Below, piece after piece: positions 23,673 through 33,711 of a DNA stretch of 64,000 nucleotides. Made by a program: the position numbers and the translations under genes. This stretch comes from Nannochloropsis oceanica (lineage: Eukaryota > Sar > Eustigmatophyceae > Eustigmatales > Monodopsidaceae), in NCBI GenBank assembly GCA_004519485.1, contig CP038134.1, positions 434,001 through 498,000 of the forward strand. Direction: 5' to 3'. The number at the start of each line of letters is the position of its first letter. Position 1 is the first letter of the stretch. Below the pieces are notes generated by a model that saw only the letters and a program-made list of their open reading frames with translations, searched no databases and had not been told where the DNA came from.

Positions 23673-24815
23673 TCTATTGCAAATTAACCCTCATTTTGCG
23701 AAATGTTGAGGAGAGGGATGGGGGAAAGGAGACAAATCAGCACTATGGACGACAAGGGGTAGATAGGCAGCCATGGCCCGTTCTTGATGAGGCCAAGGGT
23801 GCGTCGATGGTGTTAACACAATGAGCACTTTTGGCGAGGGGGAGAGGGAGGGAGGGAAGTTGAGAGAAGAAAGAGGGAGGGGAATGGTGAAAGTGGTCAT
23901 TTGTCAAAGCATAACACTTTCAACTAAAGGAAAGTAAACAAACTTAACACGGTACTTTTCCAAAGCTCTTAACACATAATTTACACCTCGTCATTCTCTA
24001 CCTCATGCCAGACCGCCCGTTCCTCCACATATCCCTGCTCATCCACCCCATCACCGCCTATCTGCACCCTCCCCATCATCCATCAACCCAAGACCGATTG
24101 AGTATGTCTATGTCTATTTGACTCATTACTAATGCCGCATCCCTTCAGCCCATCCATCCCAGGGCGGTTAAAAGCACTGTCAGAGCAACGTCTAAACAAC
24201 CTACGAAACCGATGGGGCCGCCGGCCGGACTCATTTCCTCCTGCAACAGCTCTTCGCTTTTCTGGCCGAGCCGGAAGGTACCTTCGTCGCTCACATGGCC
24301 GAGGGCCGCGCGTACACGACACGGCTCCGGGCGTACAACGCCCGATACGGCCACAGCCCGCAGCCAGTTTGTCATCCACAATCGCCTCAGGAGAAGCGAC
24401 ATATATCTTCCGGCTTCGCCGCCCGCCCGGGCTTCCACATGGCAAATCGAATCACGACTCTAGCGGGAACAATATGTAAAACCCTTTCGAGAAGATCGTT
24501 GGCTATAAGTTGCTCGTCGGGTCCCGCAGCGGAACTCACCACAGGCGACGTCTAGAGTGGGCCCCAAAACCCTAACAAGGGCCTTGCGGCCTGGTCAAGA
24601 TCATGAAATTACTTGCCACCCATCTGAGGTCACAGCGATAATATTTTCTTGGAAGCCAAGGTGAAGAAGACAACGAAAGTGACATCGGTGACGCCGGCAA
24701 TAGCCGAGCCAACGAAAGTAGTAAAGCTCACTTACGTGTGCAACATGACACACGCACATACGAAGAACGACGAGCAGACCGCCCGGGTTGTCAAAAATAT
24801 TATAAATCATGCCTC
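23673..24815. other. Intergenic, convergent; contains a GC-rich open island
   Basis: Between the PPR-like stop and the end of the D27-like gene. Most is AT-rich with a GGGA tract near 23840-23880. From about 24080 to 24555 base composition becomes GC-rich and several frames on both strands stay open for more than 80 codons. None gives a recognisable product, so no gene is called. Confidence 0.45.
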
Positions 24816-25628
24816 TCATACGTCAATCTGGTGGCAATTAGGCGACGTTTCGCTCGCTGCCTTGGCGGTCGGACATTGCGAAAAGCATGCGACCTTCATC
24901 GCGTCATCCTCTTCCATGGAGGGCGGAGTCAAACCGAAGGAGAATTTACAGGAGAAATCGTCGTAGTCAGGGGTCATTGTTAACGGCAAACCCATATCTT
25001 CACAGAAAAAATTCTGCGTGGGAATCTTGCAGGTATTAACACACACACTGGCACACCCCGCTTCCTCCAAGTAGCGGCAGCGTTTCACCAGCAGCCCCTG
25101 GCCTTGCCCTATCCCGCCTCCGTCAATGTCGACATCGATGATCTCACTCTCGCCCATCAACCAAAACGTAGTCAAGGACGTGATATACGCATTCATTCGC
25201 GCACTGAACGCAGGCAGAGGTTTGCTAAACATGACGGCAAACGCTCTTGGCAACCAGGAAGGAAAAAGAGAACGCAAGATATTCTGCGCTGCGAGCTGCG
25301 TCCCGGCCTTACCGGTAGCATGGAAATGTGTGTTCAATTTCCGAATGAGTTGGATGAGCCCCGCAAAGTCTTTGCTGGCCGTGTCCTGGCCGCCGAGTTG
25401 CTGCACGAGCTTTTCTCGAAAAAAAGTGTAGAGAAGCTGGTCCTGCGGGCGGCCATTCCAGTTGTTATCGTAGACGGGCATGGCATCGGTAGGGCCACGA
25501 CGTTGCAGGGACAGTACATGCCGCGGAGGAACAGGAGAGGAAGTGGGGGGCGTTTGAAGAAATGCAGCGACCGTCGGGAGGGTGATGAGGAGTAGGATGC
25601 CAACGGGGAGGAAGTGTGGTGGTCGCAT
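24816..25628 (-). CDS. DWARF27-like carotenoid isomerase (D27 family), plastid
   Basis: 270 residues, one exon, start ATG at 25628. The signal peptide ILLLITLPTVAAFLQTPP carries an A-A-F motif typical of secondary-plastid import. The D27 core is unmistakable: GQGLLVKRCRYLEEAGCASV, CVNTCKIPTQNFFCEDMGL, then PDYDDFSCKFSFGLTPP, with a closing C-x3-C pair. In land plants D27 isomerises all-trans to 9-cis beta-carotene at the start of strigolactone synthesis, and paralogues act elsewhere in carotenoid metabolism. Substrate here is unknown; a carotenoid isomerase role is inferred from the family. It is divergent from the lumenal PSII-type gene, with 437 bases between starts. Confidence 0.85.
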   Translation of the reverse strand: MRPPHFLPVGILLLITLPTVAAFLQTPPTSSPVPPRHVLSLQRRGPTDAMPVYDNNWNGRPQDQLLYTFFREKLVQQLGGQDTASKDFAGLIQLIRKLNTHFHATGKAGTQLAAQNILRSLFPSWLPRAFAVMFSKPLPAFSARMNAYITSLTTFWLMGESEIIDVDIDGGGIGQGQGLLVKRCRYLEEAGCASVCVNTCKIPTQNFFCEDMGLPLTMTPDYDDFSCKFSFGLTPPSMEEDDAMKVACFSQCPTAKAASETSPNCHQIDV

Positions 25629-26065
25629 GCCTGGGGAGGGGAGGTTAAAAGTCAGGTTGTAGGTTATTTCCTTACCATCTACGGAGATGACGCTGGCTAT
25701 CCAGAAGAGTTCCAGAGAAGAACAGGGAGGTTACATTCGTTACTAGCCTGTGTAGTGACTGGCCAATGCCTTACTTGACACAAAAGGGGATAAAGTAGGA
25801 TATGAGACAGGCCGCTTCCTCTTTTCTTCTCATCAGCTTCTCCTGCTTTTTGCAGCCAGCAACTAGCAACCGAACAGGCGATCGTGGTGGCGATGCCGCT
25901 GCCCGTTTGTTGTGCGTATGTCTCTGTGCGGGGAGGTGATGGTGGCACAGGCATGATGCTGTGGCGTCTACTTGCGTCTGAATCGCCGATCCGCTGATCC
26001 TCTCCCTTGACTTGCTAATCCAAATAAATCCACCCCTGTCACACGTACAGATTACGATTACAACG
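25629..26065. promoter_or_regulatory. Shared upstream region of two plastid-protein genes
   Basis: 437 bases separate the divergent starts of the D27-like and lumenal PSII-type genes. Both promoters must lie here. No element is identifiable by eye. Confidence 0.45.
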
Positions 26066-26683
26066 ATGAAGGTTTTGCTTGGTATCCTATTTGTGAGCAC
26101 GGCTGCTGTCCAGGCCTTCCAGCCTCCATCGTTCTTCCTTGCACGTGCCCGCACTCGGGACGCTTCAATGACCATGCGGCGGGTTACCCCCCATGGCGCT
26201 GACACATCTGACCGCCGCAGTTTGATCCAGAACCAGATATTTCTGCTTGGTGGTAGTGCTGCTATAATGAGCTATTTGCCCTCGGCTGTCAAAGCGGATT
26301 CCACGGGCAAATATAGCACGAAACAAACGGCCAAGAAGCGCTACTTGCCTCGCGTGCGCAGAGGCGTGGCTCTGTTCGCCGCCTTGGGCAAGACGCTGGA
26401 CAAGCCCGAGACAATTCAAGCTTTCTGTATGTACGTAGACGACAACATGGGTACTGCCATGGCATTGTACGGTTCCTCCACGCGCATCGGTGAGTTGCCT
26501 GACCCCAAGTCCCGCACGGTCGATAAGGAGGTGGAAGACTTTGTGAAGGAAATCAAGGCGCTTGCCAAGGGCGGGGATGTCAATGCAACATACGAGCGTG
26601 CCAAGGCTAGCCTTATTGCTTATCTGGCTGGTACCAAGCTGGAGCCGTTGGGGGACGTGGCATATAATACAACCTCTCTATGA
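26066..26683 (+). CDS. Thylakoid-lumen protein, candidate PSII extrinsic subunit (PsbQ/Psb31-like)
   Basis: 205 residues from the ATG at 26066. The N-terminus is tripartite: an ER signal ending VQAFQPP (plastid motif), a basic transit region, then DRRSLIQ followed by a hydrophobic stretch to SAVKA, a twin-arginine thylakoid signal. The mature part of about 120 residues (KYSTKQTAKKRYLPRVRRGV onwards) is helical and basic at the start, like four-helix extrinsic photosystem II proteins of the PsbQ/Psb31 kind in red-lineage algae. Location in the lumen is well supported. The specific subunit is inferred from size and pattern only. Confidence 0.6.
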   Translation: MKVLLGILFVSTAAVQAFQPPSFFLARARTRDASMTMRRVTPHGADTSDRRSLIQNQIFLLGGSAAIMSYLPSAVKADSTGKYSTKQTAKKRYLPRVRRGVALFAALGKTLDKPETIQAFCMYVDDNMGTAMALYGSSTRIGELPDPKSRTVDKEVEDFVKEIKALAKGGDVNATYERAKASLIAYLAGTKLEPLGDVAYNTTSL

Positions 26684-27171
26684 TCGAGGGTAGAAGGGGG
26701 ATGGAGGGAGGGAGGGAGGGAAAGACGGAGAATCGGAGGAATGCCCCGAACGTCCATCATACATGAGGGGAAATTAGAGATAATCTTTGCGTTTGTAATT
26801 TAACTTTTGAATAGGTTGTTTCGCCCAGTGAAAAGTGCTCTCTGGTGCTTAGACCGAGCAAGCAAGGAGTATTTTATACCGTCGGTCGAAAATTTTATTT
26901 CTGTTTTGTTCGATGGGAGACATACTTACTTTGGCAATGATGAAAGCATCAGCTCGTAGCAATACTCTTTTCCTACCGTCACATTTTCGGTCATAATTAC
27001 TTGATTAACTTCTTTTGTGCAATCGGTTTTTTCATGCCTCGGCTTTCCACTCAACTCAGTTCCTTTTCCTATCTCTCAGCAAGCGAGAGGCCCTCCTTCC
27101 CTTTCAGCCTCTCCACTTTCTATCTTCTCCCTCCTTCCACACATAACGTGCACGATACACCCATCACTCGC
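26684..27171. other. Intergenic, convergent 3' ends
   Basis: Follows the lumenal protein stop and ends at the aspartate kinase-homoserine dehydrogenase stop. A short GGGA tract lies near 26705-26725 and the rest is AT-rich UTR-like sequence. Confidence 0.5.
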
Positions 27172-29829
27172 CTAAGCCTCAATGACTGAATCACTCAAAA
27201 TGCCTGTCCCCTGTAATGTATGTCCCTTATCCTTCGCTCCCAACCGTTGAGCCACAAACAGCAAGTCTGAAAACAATCCTGCCGCCGTCGCCTTAGGCAA
27301 GCCAATGGTTCCCTGAATTGTGATCGGATCCGGGCTGTGGAAAGCCGAAAAAATACGAAAACAGTATCCTGCCCCCCGGACTGTTGCAAACGGATGCTCA
27401 AACGGCACTTCTTGAATACCAATCTCTGCCTTGCCCTCCTCGTCAATACTCCCCACGTACCGCAACACTGCTCCACGGGCCGTCGCGGCCGCCACACGCG
27501 CAGCAACCTGATCATTGTATTGCTCAAGTTCCGCGAGAGGGGTGTTTTTCGGTACCAAGGTCTCGATTTCGACGTCGTCTAGCCGTAGAGGCAATCCCAT
27601 TTCCCGCGCCAACACCAGAAGTTTCTGGGCCATTTCCACCCCATTCAGATCATTTAGCGGGTTCCTCTCCAGAATATCCAACCTTGCCGCCTCTGCCACT
27701 GCTTCCGACAAAGACGATGGCGCTCGTTCACACTCTGTATGCCCATGGCCATTGCTCAAGCTATTACTACTGCTACTTCCATTCATTCCCAAATGCGCAA
27801 CTTTACACGCCGGTACGGGCGACACTAGCCCCAATACATAATTCATCGACGCAGACAACGCTCCTTCCAGCCTTAGAATCCGATCTCCCCCAATAAGCAT
27901 CGCTTGCAAGCTCGTGATAATCTTCAATCCACCTCCGACAGTGACCTCATACATATAGTTATGCTGCTTCACCTTGCGTTGCCTTAAAATGGCATTGTAC
28001 AAAGACATGGATCCACACAATCCCTTCTTATTCGCTGTCACAACATGAATATTTTGTTCCAACCAGCCGGGATGCTCCATCGCCACCTCCTCCGCATCTG
28101 AACAATCAATGATGATCGCATGGGGCAGATGGTCCGCCCGTACATGCTTAGTAAAAGCCTTAATATCTCCCGGTACTTTATGCGCCTCGAACGCAGCATC
28201 CAACCCCTCCAAACCCAAAGTCGGTCCCGAGCTACTCAGCAACATCCCAGTCGAATCCATCACGGCCCGCAAGTGAAACTCCGTCCCAAACCGACCGTAA
28301 AGCATGTCAGCTTGAGCTCGGATCACTTCAACCATCGCCTTTGCCACTTTCCCTCGTCCCACCAGGCCCACAGAAATCAGATGATTGGACAAGAGGAAAG
28401 CCGAGTGCACTGCCCTCAGAGACTTGGTCGAATCCGAGCCCTTTACCACAGCGGAGATAATTCTTTCACTTGACCCTTGAGAAATGGCAAGCACGTTCAC
28501 TCCTGCATTCCCCAGAGCCTTGAAAAACTTACCCGCAGCGCCTTTCGTGTTACTCATGCCGTCGCCCACCGCGGCAATAATAGAGCAGGGCCTGATGATG
28601 TCGACTTTGTTTATCAAATGACTTTTGAATTCACGGAAGAACTCGTCCGTGACAGCCTTAGCGGCTGCGTCGGCATCAATGTCTCGGGTGGCGAAAGAGA
28701 TGGAGTACTCCGACGAGGCTTGAGCGATCATGGAGACCGAGATCCCGGTCTGCTGGATGGCACCAAACAAGCGATTGGCTATACCCGGAACCCCAATCAT
28801 GCCCGAACCCTCCAAGTTCAACAGGGCCATGTTATCCACCGTCGAAAAGCCACACACACACTTGTCCCGATCGATAGTGGAAGCGGAAGAAACAAAAATA
28901 CGCGTCCCCGGAAAACTTGGATTAAATGTGTTGCGGATAAAAATAGGAATGGAAGCAGCCACGGCTGGGGTCATGGTCTTGGGATGAATGACTTTCGCCC
29001 CAAAATACGCGAGTTCCATCGCCTCACTATATGACACATCCGCTAAGACCTTGGCTTCAGGCACCCGCCTGGGGTCTGCGGACAAGACACCGTCCACGTC
29101 GGTCCAAATCGTGATCCCCGTCACCTCAAACAGACGCCCAAAAATACTCGCGGAATAATCACTCCCATCCCGCTTCAATGTCGTCACGACTCCATCAGCA
29201 GTGGAAGCAATAAATCCCGTTATCACAGGGCATGCTGTCGGTGCTGCCGCCATGAAAGCCTGCGTTGCTGCTTTTGATCTTTCCCACATAATCTCGGGGC
29301 CGCTCTCTCCCGATTCATCCACAAACAAGACCTTGCGAGCGTCGACGAAAATAAAATCGTGCCCTCCATCCTTAAATAGCCTCGTTAGCATACGTGCTGA
29401 CCATATCTCCCCGTGCCCTGACACGAGCTCGACAATCTTTTCCCCGCTGTAGCGCATGAGAGAGACGGCCCGCAAAATGTCGCGTAAATTATCTATGTCC
29501 TCGTCTAGTTCTTCCTCGTACGCCTGCGCGCCTGCCGCAGAGAAAAGCTCCATTGCGCAGGCCACATGCTTCTTCCGAACCACGCTCAAAGTCTCCTCGT
29601 ATCCCTCTAAGTCGCCCTTGGAGGCTAGCATAACAGTGTTGATGAGTAGGTCTGTAATTTTGGGCTTGCCACCCATAGCGGACACTACCACTGCCATCTT
29701 GGGCGTGCTTTGTTGGGCCGCCAGTATAATATTTCGCACCGTCCGGTAACATTCTGCGCTAGCTACGCTAGTGCCTCCAAATTTGTAGATATTCCATCGC
29801 GTGGGGTCCGCTGACTTGGTGCCCGGCAT
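27172..29829 (-). CDS. Bifunctional aspartate kinase-homoserine dehydrogenase
   Basis: Catalyses the first and third steps from aspartate to threonine, methionine and isoleucine. Single exon, 885 residues, start ATG at 29829. The kinase domain opens with YKFGGTSVA, followed by DGSDYSASI, TDVDGVLSADPR and AYFGAKVIHPKTM. Two ACT regulatory modules follow (near GVPGIANRLFGAIQQTGISV and AAGKFFKALGNAGVNVLAIS). The dehydrogenase half has GLVGRGKVAKA (NAD(P) site), TANKKGL, LEGALSASMNYVLG and NPLNDLNGVEMAQK. A Ser/Asn/His-rich loop around 27720-27800 interrupts the dehydrogenase and is not usual in the family. The enzyme is plastidic in plants, yet only about a dozen residues precede the kinase core, so a transit peptide would need an unseen upstream exon. 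Confidence 0.93.
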   Translation of the reverse strand: MPGTKSADPTRWNIYKFGGTSVASAECYRTVRNIILAAQQSTPKMAVVVSAMGGKPKITDLLINTVMLASKGDLEGYEETLSVVRKKHVACAMELFSAAGAQAYEEELDEDIDNLRDILRAVSLMRYSGEKIVELVSGHGEIWSARMLTRLFKDGGHDFIFVDARKVLFVDESGESGPEIMWERSKAATQAFMAAAPTACPVITGFIASTADGVVTTLKRDGSDYSASIFGRLFEVTGITIWTDVDGVLSADPRRVPEAKVLADVSYSEAMELAYFGAKVIHPKTMTPAVAASIPIFIRNTFNPSFPGTRIFVSSASTIDRDKCVCGFSTVDNMALLNLEGSGMIGVPGIANRLFGAIQQTGISVSMIAQASSEYSISFATRDIDADAAAKAVTDEFFREFKSHLINKVDIIRPCSIIAAVGDGMSNTKGAAGKFFKALGNAGVNVLAISQGSSERIISAVVKGSDSTKSLRAVHSAFLLSNHLISVGLVGRGKVAKAMVEVIRAQADMLYGRFGTEFHLRAVMDSTGMLLSSSGPTLGLEGLDAAFEAHKVPGDIKAFTKHVRADHLPHAIIIDCSDAEEVAMEHPGWLEQNIHVVTANKKGLCGSMSLYNAILRQRKVKQHNYMYEVTVGGGLKIITSLQAMLIGGDRILRLEGALSASMNYVLGLVSPVPACKVAHLGMNGSSSSNSLSNGHGHTECERAPSSLSEAVAEAARLDILERNPLNDLNGVEMAQKLLVLAREMGLPLRLDDVEIETLVPKNTPLAELEQYNDQVAARVAAATARGAVLRYVGSIDEEGKAEIGIQEVPFEHPFATVRGAGYCFRIFSAFHSPDPITIQGTIGLPKATAAGLFSDLLFVAQRLGAKDKGHTLQGTGILSDSVIEA

Positions 29830-30403
29830 TGTGGAGCGTGGGTGGTAGCCGGGAGGCTAGATGAGAGGCGGCAGACAAACTGGGCAACCCCTCGGTTGAC
29901 GCTGGGTAGGGCGAAGCCCGGAAGACGTCTTCCCGGGCCAGCCCCTGGTGCTCGTAATGTACTCGTTGCAGGCTTAGCACTGTGTTTTGTGGGGTGGTGG
30001 AAGAGGTGTGAGATTTTTGATTATCGATTATCGATGACGTGCGCGTATCCGATGGCTGGTCTGCAAGAGCTGCTGGCCGCACACATGGTCTCATTCGATG
30101 CCATGCTCAAAAACGCTTTCATGTGTTACAAATTTGTCCTACTTCTTCTCAATGTATTTCTGTGGAACGGTGCGACCAAAGAGGCACACAAGGCCCAAAT
30201 CTACAGCACGCAACGGAGGGCAGGAGGCAGGGCGAGCTTGATGTTTCTCGTAAGACCTCCTTTGCCCCCCCCCCACCCCCCCCAGCGGTAAAAAGCGAAG
30301 AACTGAAATCCAAAACTAACGAATTTCATTTTTGTTTCTTTCTTCATTTCCCTTTCTCCTTGTCTGAATTGTTCTCGCAGGCATTTCTACATCTATGCGG
30401 TCA
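29830..30403. other. Intergenic
   Basis: Upstream of the aspartate kinase-homoserine dehydrogenase gene and downstream of EMC2, both on the minus strand. It contains a C-rich tract near 30266-30283. No confident exon is seen, though a first exon for the former cannot be excluded. Confidence 0.4.
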
Positions 30404-32138
30404 CTAACACACATCCGCGGCTTGCCGGGAAAGCGTGGCTTCAACGAAGGGGAAGAGGGCAGGGTTAGCCCGTGTGTAGTGTTCCTTGAGCTTGTCCCCC
30501 GCCAGATTGAAAAGGGCAGCATTGACACGGCTGTCTGTTTCGTCGCTTGCGCTGCTGCTGCTGCGGGCCAGGGCGTGGCATGTCTGGGGGTGACAGTAGG
30601 GAAGGGAAGGAAAAAGGGAAAAGAGGGGGGAAGCGCTTTTGAGGACAACACGGAGGCAGAATTGAAAGAAGGAGGACAATCCTAGCTTGGCGTCAACGAG
30701 CTTCGATAAGTAGGAAGGAGGCATCCAAGCAAGTTCCTCTACCAACCTCTCCCCATTCCCCTCTCTTTCTCAGACTCACCGCACACATTCCGTACAGGGC
30801 TCGCAAATTATCATCCCCCCCATGCAACTCCATCGCCTGCGCGTAATGCTTCCGTGCTAGCCTCAAAGATTCGCCTCCGCCTATTCCCACATACGCCTCG
30901 GCCAATGCAACGTGAAAGGCAAAATTGGCTGGGCTGCAGAGAACAAGCTCCTCGTAACAAAAAGCGGCTTCGTGTAAGTGGCCTGTCCGAACATATAAAG
31001 CAGCCAGCTCTTGCCACTAATAATAATGGGATTGGAAACGAATGTACGTATGATGAAACTTGAGTTGATATATATAGCGCAGATTCTCGTGAGGAAAGCA
31101 TACATGCGCAGCCGTTTGATTACCCTCACACTCTTTTACTCCCAAATTAAAAATTGCCGACGCGTGAGACGCCTTCCAGCCAGCAAGCGCACAAAATATT
31201 CCCATCGCCCCCTCCTTGCGTTTTCATCATCATCCTTCTTTTCGAACTCACCGCGCTAGTGTCGCCCTGGAAGACCTTGAGATACTCGTTGCAGCGCTTT
31301 ATCGCCTCGGGCAAGTCCCCCTCGGCCTTGGCCAAAGCCACCCACCGCTTCCATACCACCTGTTTTGATGGGGGAGGGACGAATGAGGAAATTCCTCGAG
31401 AGCGGTACAAAGAAAACTTTAACTGTAACAATGAAATCAGGAGGAAACGCCTACTTCTGCCCACGGCAACTGACACTCCAAGTAAAGAAAACTCACCGGG
31501 TCCGTAGGGTATCGCTCCCGCAGATCCAGATACACCTTTGCAGCCTGTTCAAAATCTCCCTCTGCCTCGCATATCATCCCCTCCAATCGTCCAACCCGTG
31601 CGCTATCCGGGAATTTCTTTTGTAGAAGTCTCAGCGAAGTCTGTTGTGCGAGCGGGGAAAAGTGGGGTGAAAAGACTGGAGAAGGGAGAGCTTTTCTCAC
31701 GTGCACCACTGACCTCTGCCAGCAGCGTCTCACCAAGGTCCAAGGCCGCCAGGAAAACCTGCTCGTACACGGGCCAAGCTGTGCATTTGTGAGGTCGGGA
31801 TGTTTAGGACAATTAAGCAGAAATTGTCACACTTAAATTGTCACACTTCCCCCCTTCCTCCAAGCCTGCCCACTTGAGACCCTCATCCTACCTTCGTCCC
31901 CCAGGCTGCTCCCCTTGCCCTCCATGACAAAATCTCGCCCATGCTGCACGACTTCTGTCGATGCACGAATCTAAAGGTGGTGTTGATGGGTGGCGGCGTA
32001 AGGGAGGACGTTGCAGCGCATGTAATGGTGGAACTTCGAGCGGGAGGGGATGAATTATTAACGTACCCTATGATGCCGTATGTACTTTAGGACTGCCGTC
32101 GAGTCGCCCTGCTTCAGCACTTGGTCGAGACCTTCCAT
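30404..32138 (-). CDS. EMC2: ER membrane protein complex subunit 2 (EMC2) homologue
   Basis: TPR scaffold on the cytosolic face of the ER membrane complex, which inserts tail-anchored and multipass proteins. Seven exons, complement of 32067-32138, 31892-31970, 31714-31778, 31497-31640, 31252-31359, 30780-31016 and 30404-30583; every junction is GT-AG and in phase. The product is 294 residues, close to human EMC2 (297). Recognisable blocks: WPVYEQVFLAALDLGE, FPDSARVGRLEGMICEAEGD, WKRWVALAKAEGDLPEAI, WQELAALYVRTGHLHEAAF, CYEELVLCSPANFAFHVALA and NLRALYGMC, the classic TPR order of EMC2. It is the most intron-rich gene here, against an intronless neighbour on the other strand. Confidence 0.88.
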
Positions 32139-32454
32139 GCTATGTCTGCTTTTTGTTGTGTAGTGTAGGTGCAATCAGAAGCTGTGGCCAAAGGCGTGAT
32201 GATGGCGACGAAGGCAAGAAGGACTCCCCCTCGGAGGGCCTTCTCTGTTGTAAGTGTTATATTATCAGCGAGGAGGCAGGCCGGCGGGCCTCCCGTGTCC
32301 CTGGCCATGCACAAGGGACATGATTACAGTGACCACCTCATCTACGTCTTAACAAATACGACATGGTTAGTTGGTCCATTTGCGCGCTCACAAACGTTCT
32401 CTTGCTCACCACTGACCTCCACACCCTGGATTACAGCTCCTATCCTATCCTCCA
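32139..32454. promoter_or_regulatory. Shared upstream region of EMC2 and DOHH genes
   Basis: 316 bases separate the divergent start codons, so both promoters are in this interval. No motif is recognisable by eye. Confidence 0.45.
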
Positions 32455-32846
32455 ATGGCTCCAAACGTGGCGGCTCTTCGCGACTGCCTGGTCGACGTGC
32501 AGCAGCCAATCCAAAAGCGTACCCACGCTGCCTTTGTTCTGCGTACCGATGGAGGCTCCGAGGCCGTCGCCGCCATTGGTGAGGCCTTGCGGAACAAGCA
32601 AGACTCTGCCTTGCTCCGACATGAGCTCGCATACGTCCTGGGCCAGATTCGGGACCGGGCCGCCTGCCCTACGCTCGTGGCAGTGCTGTCGGACGAACGC
32701 GACGACTCGATGGTGCGGCACGAGGCAGCCGAAGCACTGGGTGCGATTGCAGAGCCGGAGTCAGTGTCGGTTCTGGAGAAATACGCCCAAGACCCTGTGC
32801 CTGAGGTGGCCGACACATGCCGTCTGTCCCTCGACCTGATCCGATG

Positions 32847-32884
<38 letters not shown>

Positions 32885-33387
32885 GACAACAAGAGGGATC
32901 ATTGGATAAGAGCCCGTATTTGTCCGTGGACCCCGCTCCGGCAGACAGGCAGGATTTGAGCACAGCGGAGCTTCAGGCCCGTTTGCTCGACCCTTCATTG
33001 CCTCTCTTTACTCGATACCGTGCCATGTTCTCCTTGCGGAATCGGAATACGACTGAGGCAGTGGCAGCGCTGGCGGAGGGCTTCAGGGATTCGAGCCCAT
33101 TGTTTCGGCATGAGGTTGCGTACGTGTTCGGGCAGATGCAGAACCCAGCATCAGTCCCTGCACTGAAGTTGGTGTTGGAGAACGAGCAAGAGCATAGGAT
33201 GGTGAGGCATGAGGCGGCTGAGGCGCTGGGAGCTGTGGGGGGAGAGGAGTGTGAGACAATCTTGGCAAAGTTTATGCAGGATGGGGAGGTGGTGGTGAGG
33301 GAGAGTTGTGTGGTTGCCTTGGGGATTGCGGATTACTGGGTGGGGGGAGGGGGGGAAGGAGAGTGTGAGGGGGAGGAGGTGATGTAG
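32455..33387 (+). CDS. DOHH: Deoxyhypusine hydroxylase
   Basis: Di-iron HEAT-repeat enzyme that completes hypusine on translation factor eIF5A. 310 residues, one exon, ATG at 32455. The four iron-binding His-Glu pairs are all present: H56-E57 (LLRHELAYVLGQ), H89-E90 (MVRHEAAEALGA), H219-E220 (LFRHEVAYVFGQ) and H252-E253 (MVRHEAAEALGA), in two similar halves as in human DOHH. The linker between the halves (from residue 133) contains a run of 11 Gln encoded by a pure CAG tract, an odd insertion in a highly conserved enzyme but placed where length changes should be tolerated. Confidence 0.95.
32851..32883 (+). repeat. CAG repeat in the DOHH linker
   Basis: Ten CAG codons followed by one CAA encode 11 consecutive Gln between the two HEAT halves. 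A pure tract of this kind is likely to vary in length between strains. Confidence 0.9.
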
Positions 33388-33711
33388 CATAAGGGCGATG
33401 TTGAATGGAGAAGGAAGTGGAAATTAAAGATATACATATTCAGGAGATATCGCGAGATATGCCTTTTTCGCTTATCCATCAGATTTGCTGCTTTATTTTA
33501 ATTTTTCTGCTTCGCTTACATGCTGAGCCTCCCCCTCCACCCCCCTACCGCCCCTCCTCAATCCCCGTGGAACGCCTGGAGGTGACGCTAATTTATCACC
33601 TCTCGCTCTTCATTAAACTCTCACCAACCCCATGACAACGGCTCCTGTAGGAGACTCTAGGAGCCTCCCCGTCACTAATCATCCTCTTGCCCCTCCTCTT
33701 TTTCCCCCTCC
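33388..33711. other. Intergenic, convergent 3' ends
   Basis: Between the DOHH stop and the capping-enzyme stop. AT-rich then C-rich, UTR-like. No gene. Confidence 0.5.

Noticed and set aside
30584-30779. Open frame in the last EMC2 intron (reads VEELAWMPPSYLSKLVDAKL).
   Set aside because: No acceptor joins it in phase with the upstream exon, while skipping to 30583 gives a clean EMC2 C-terminus.
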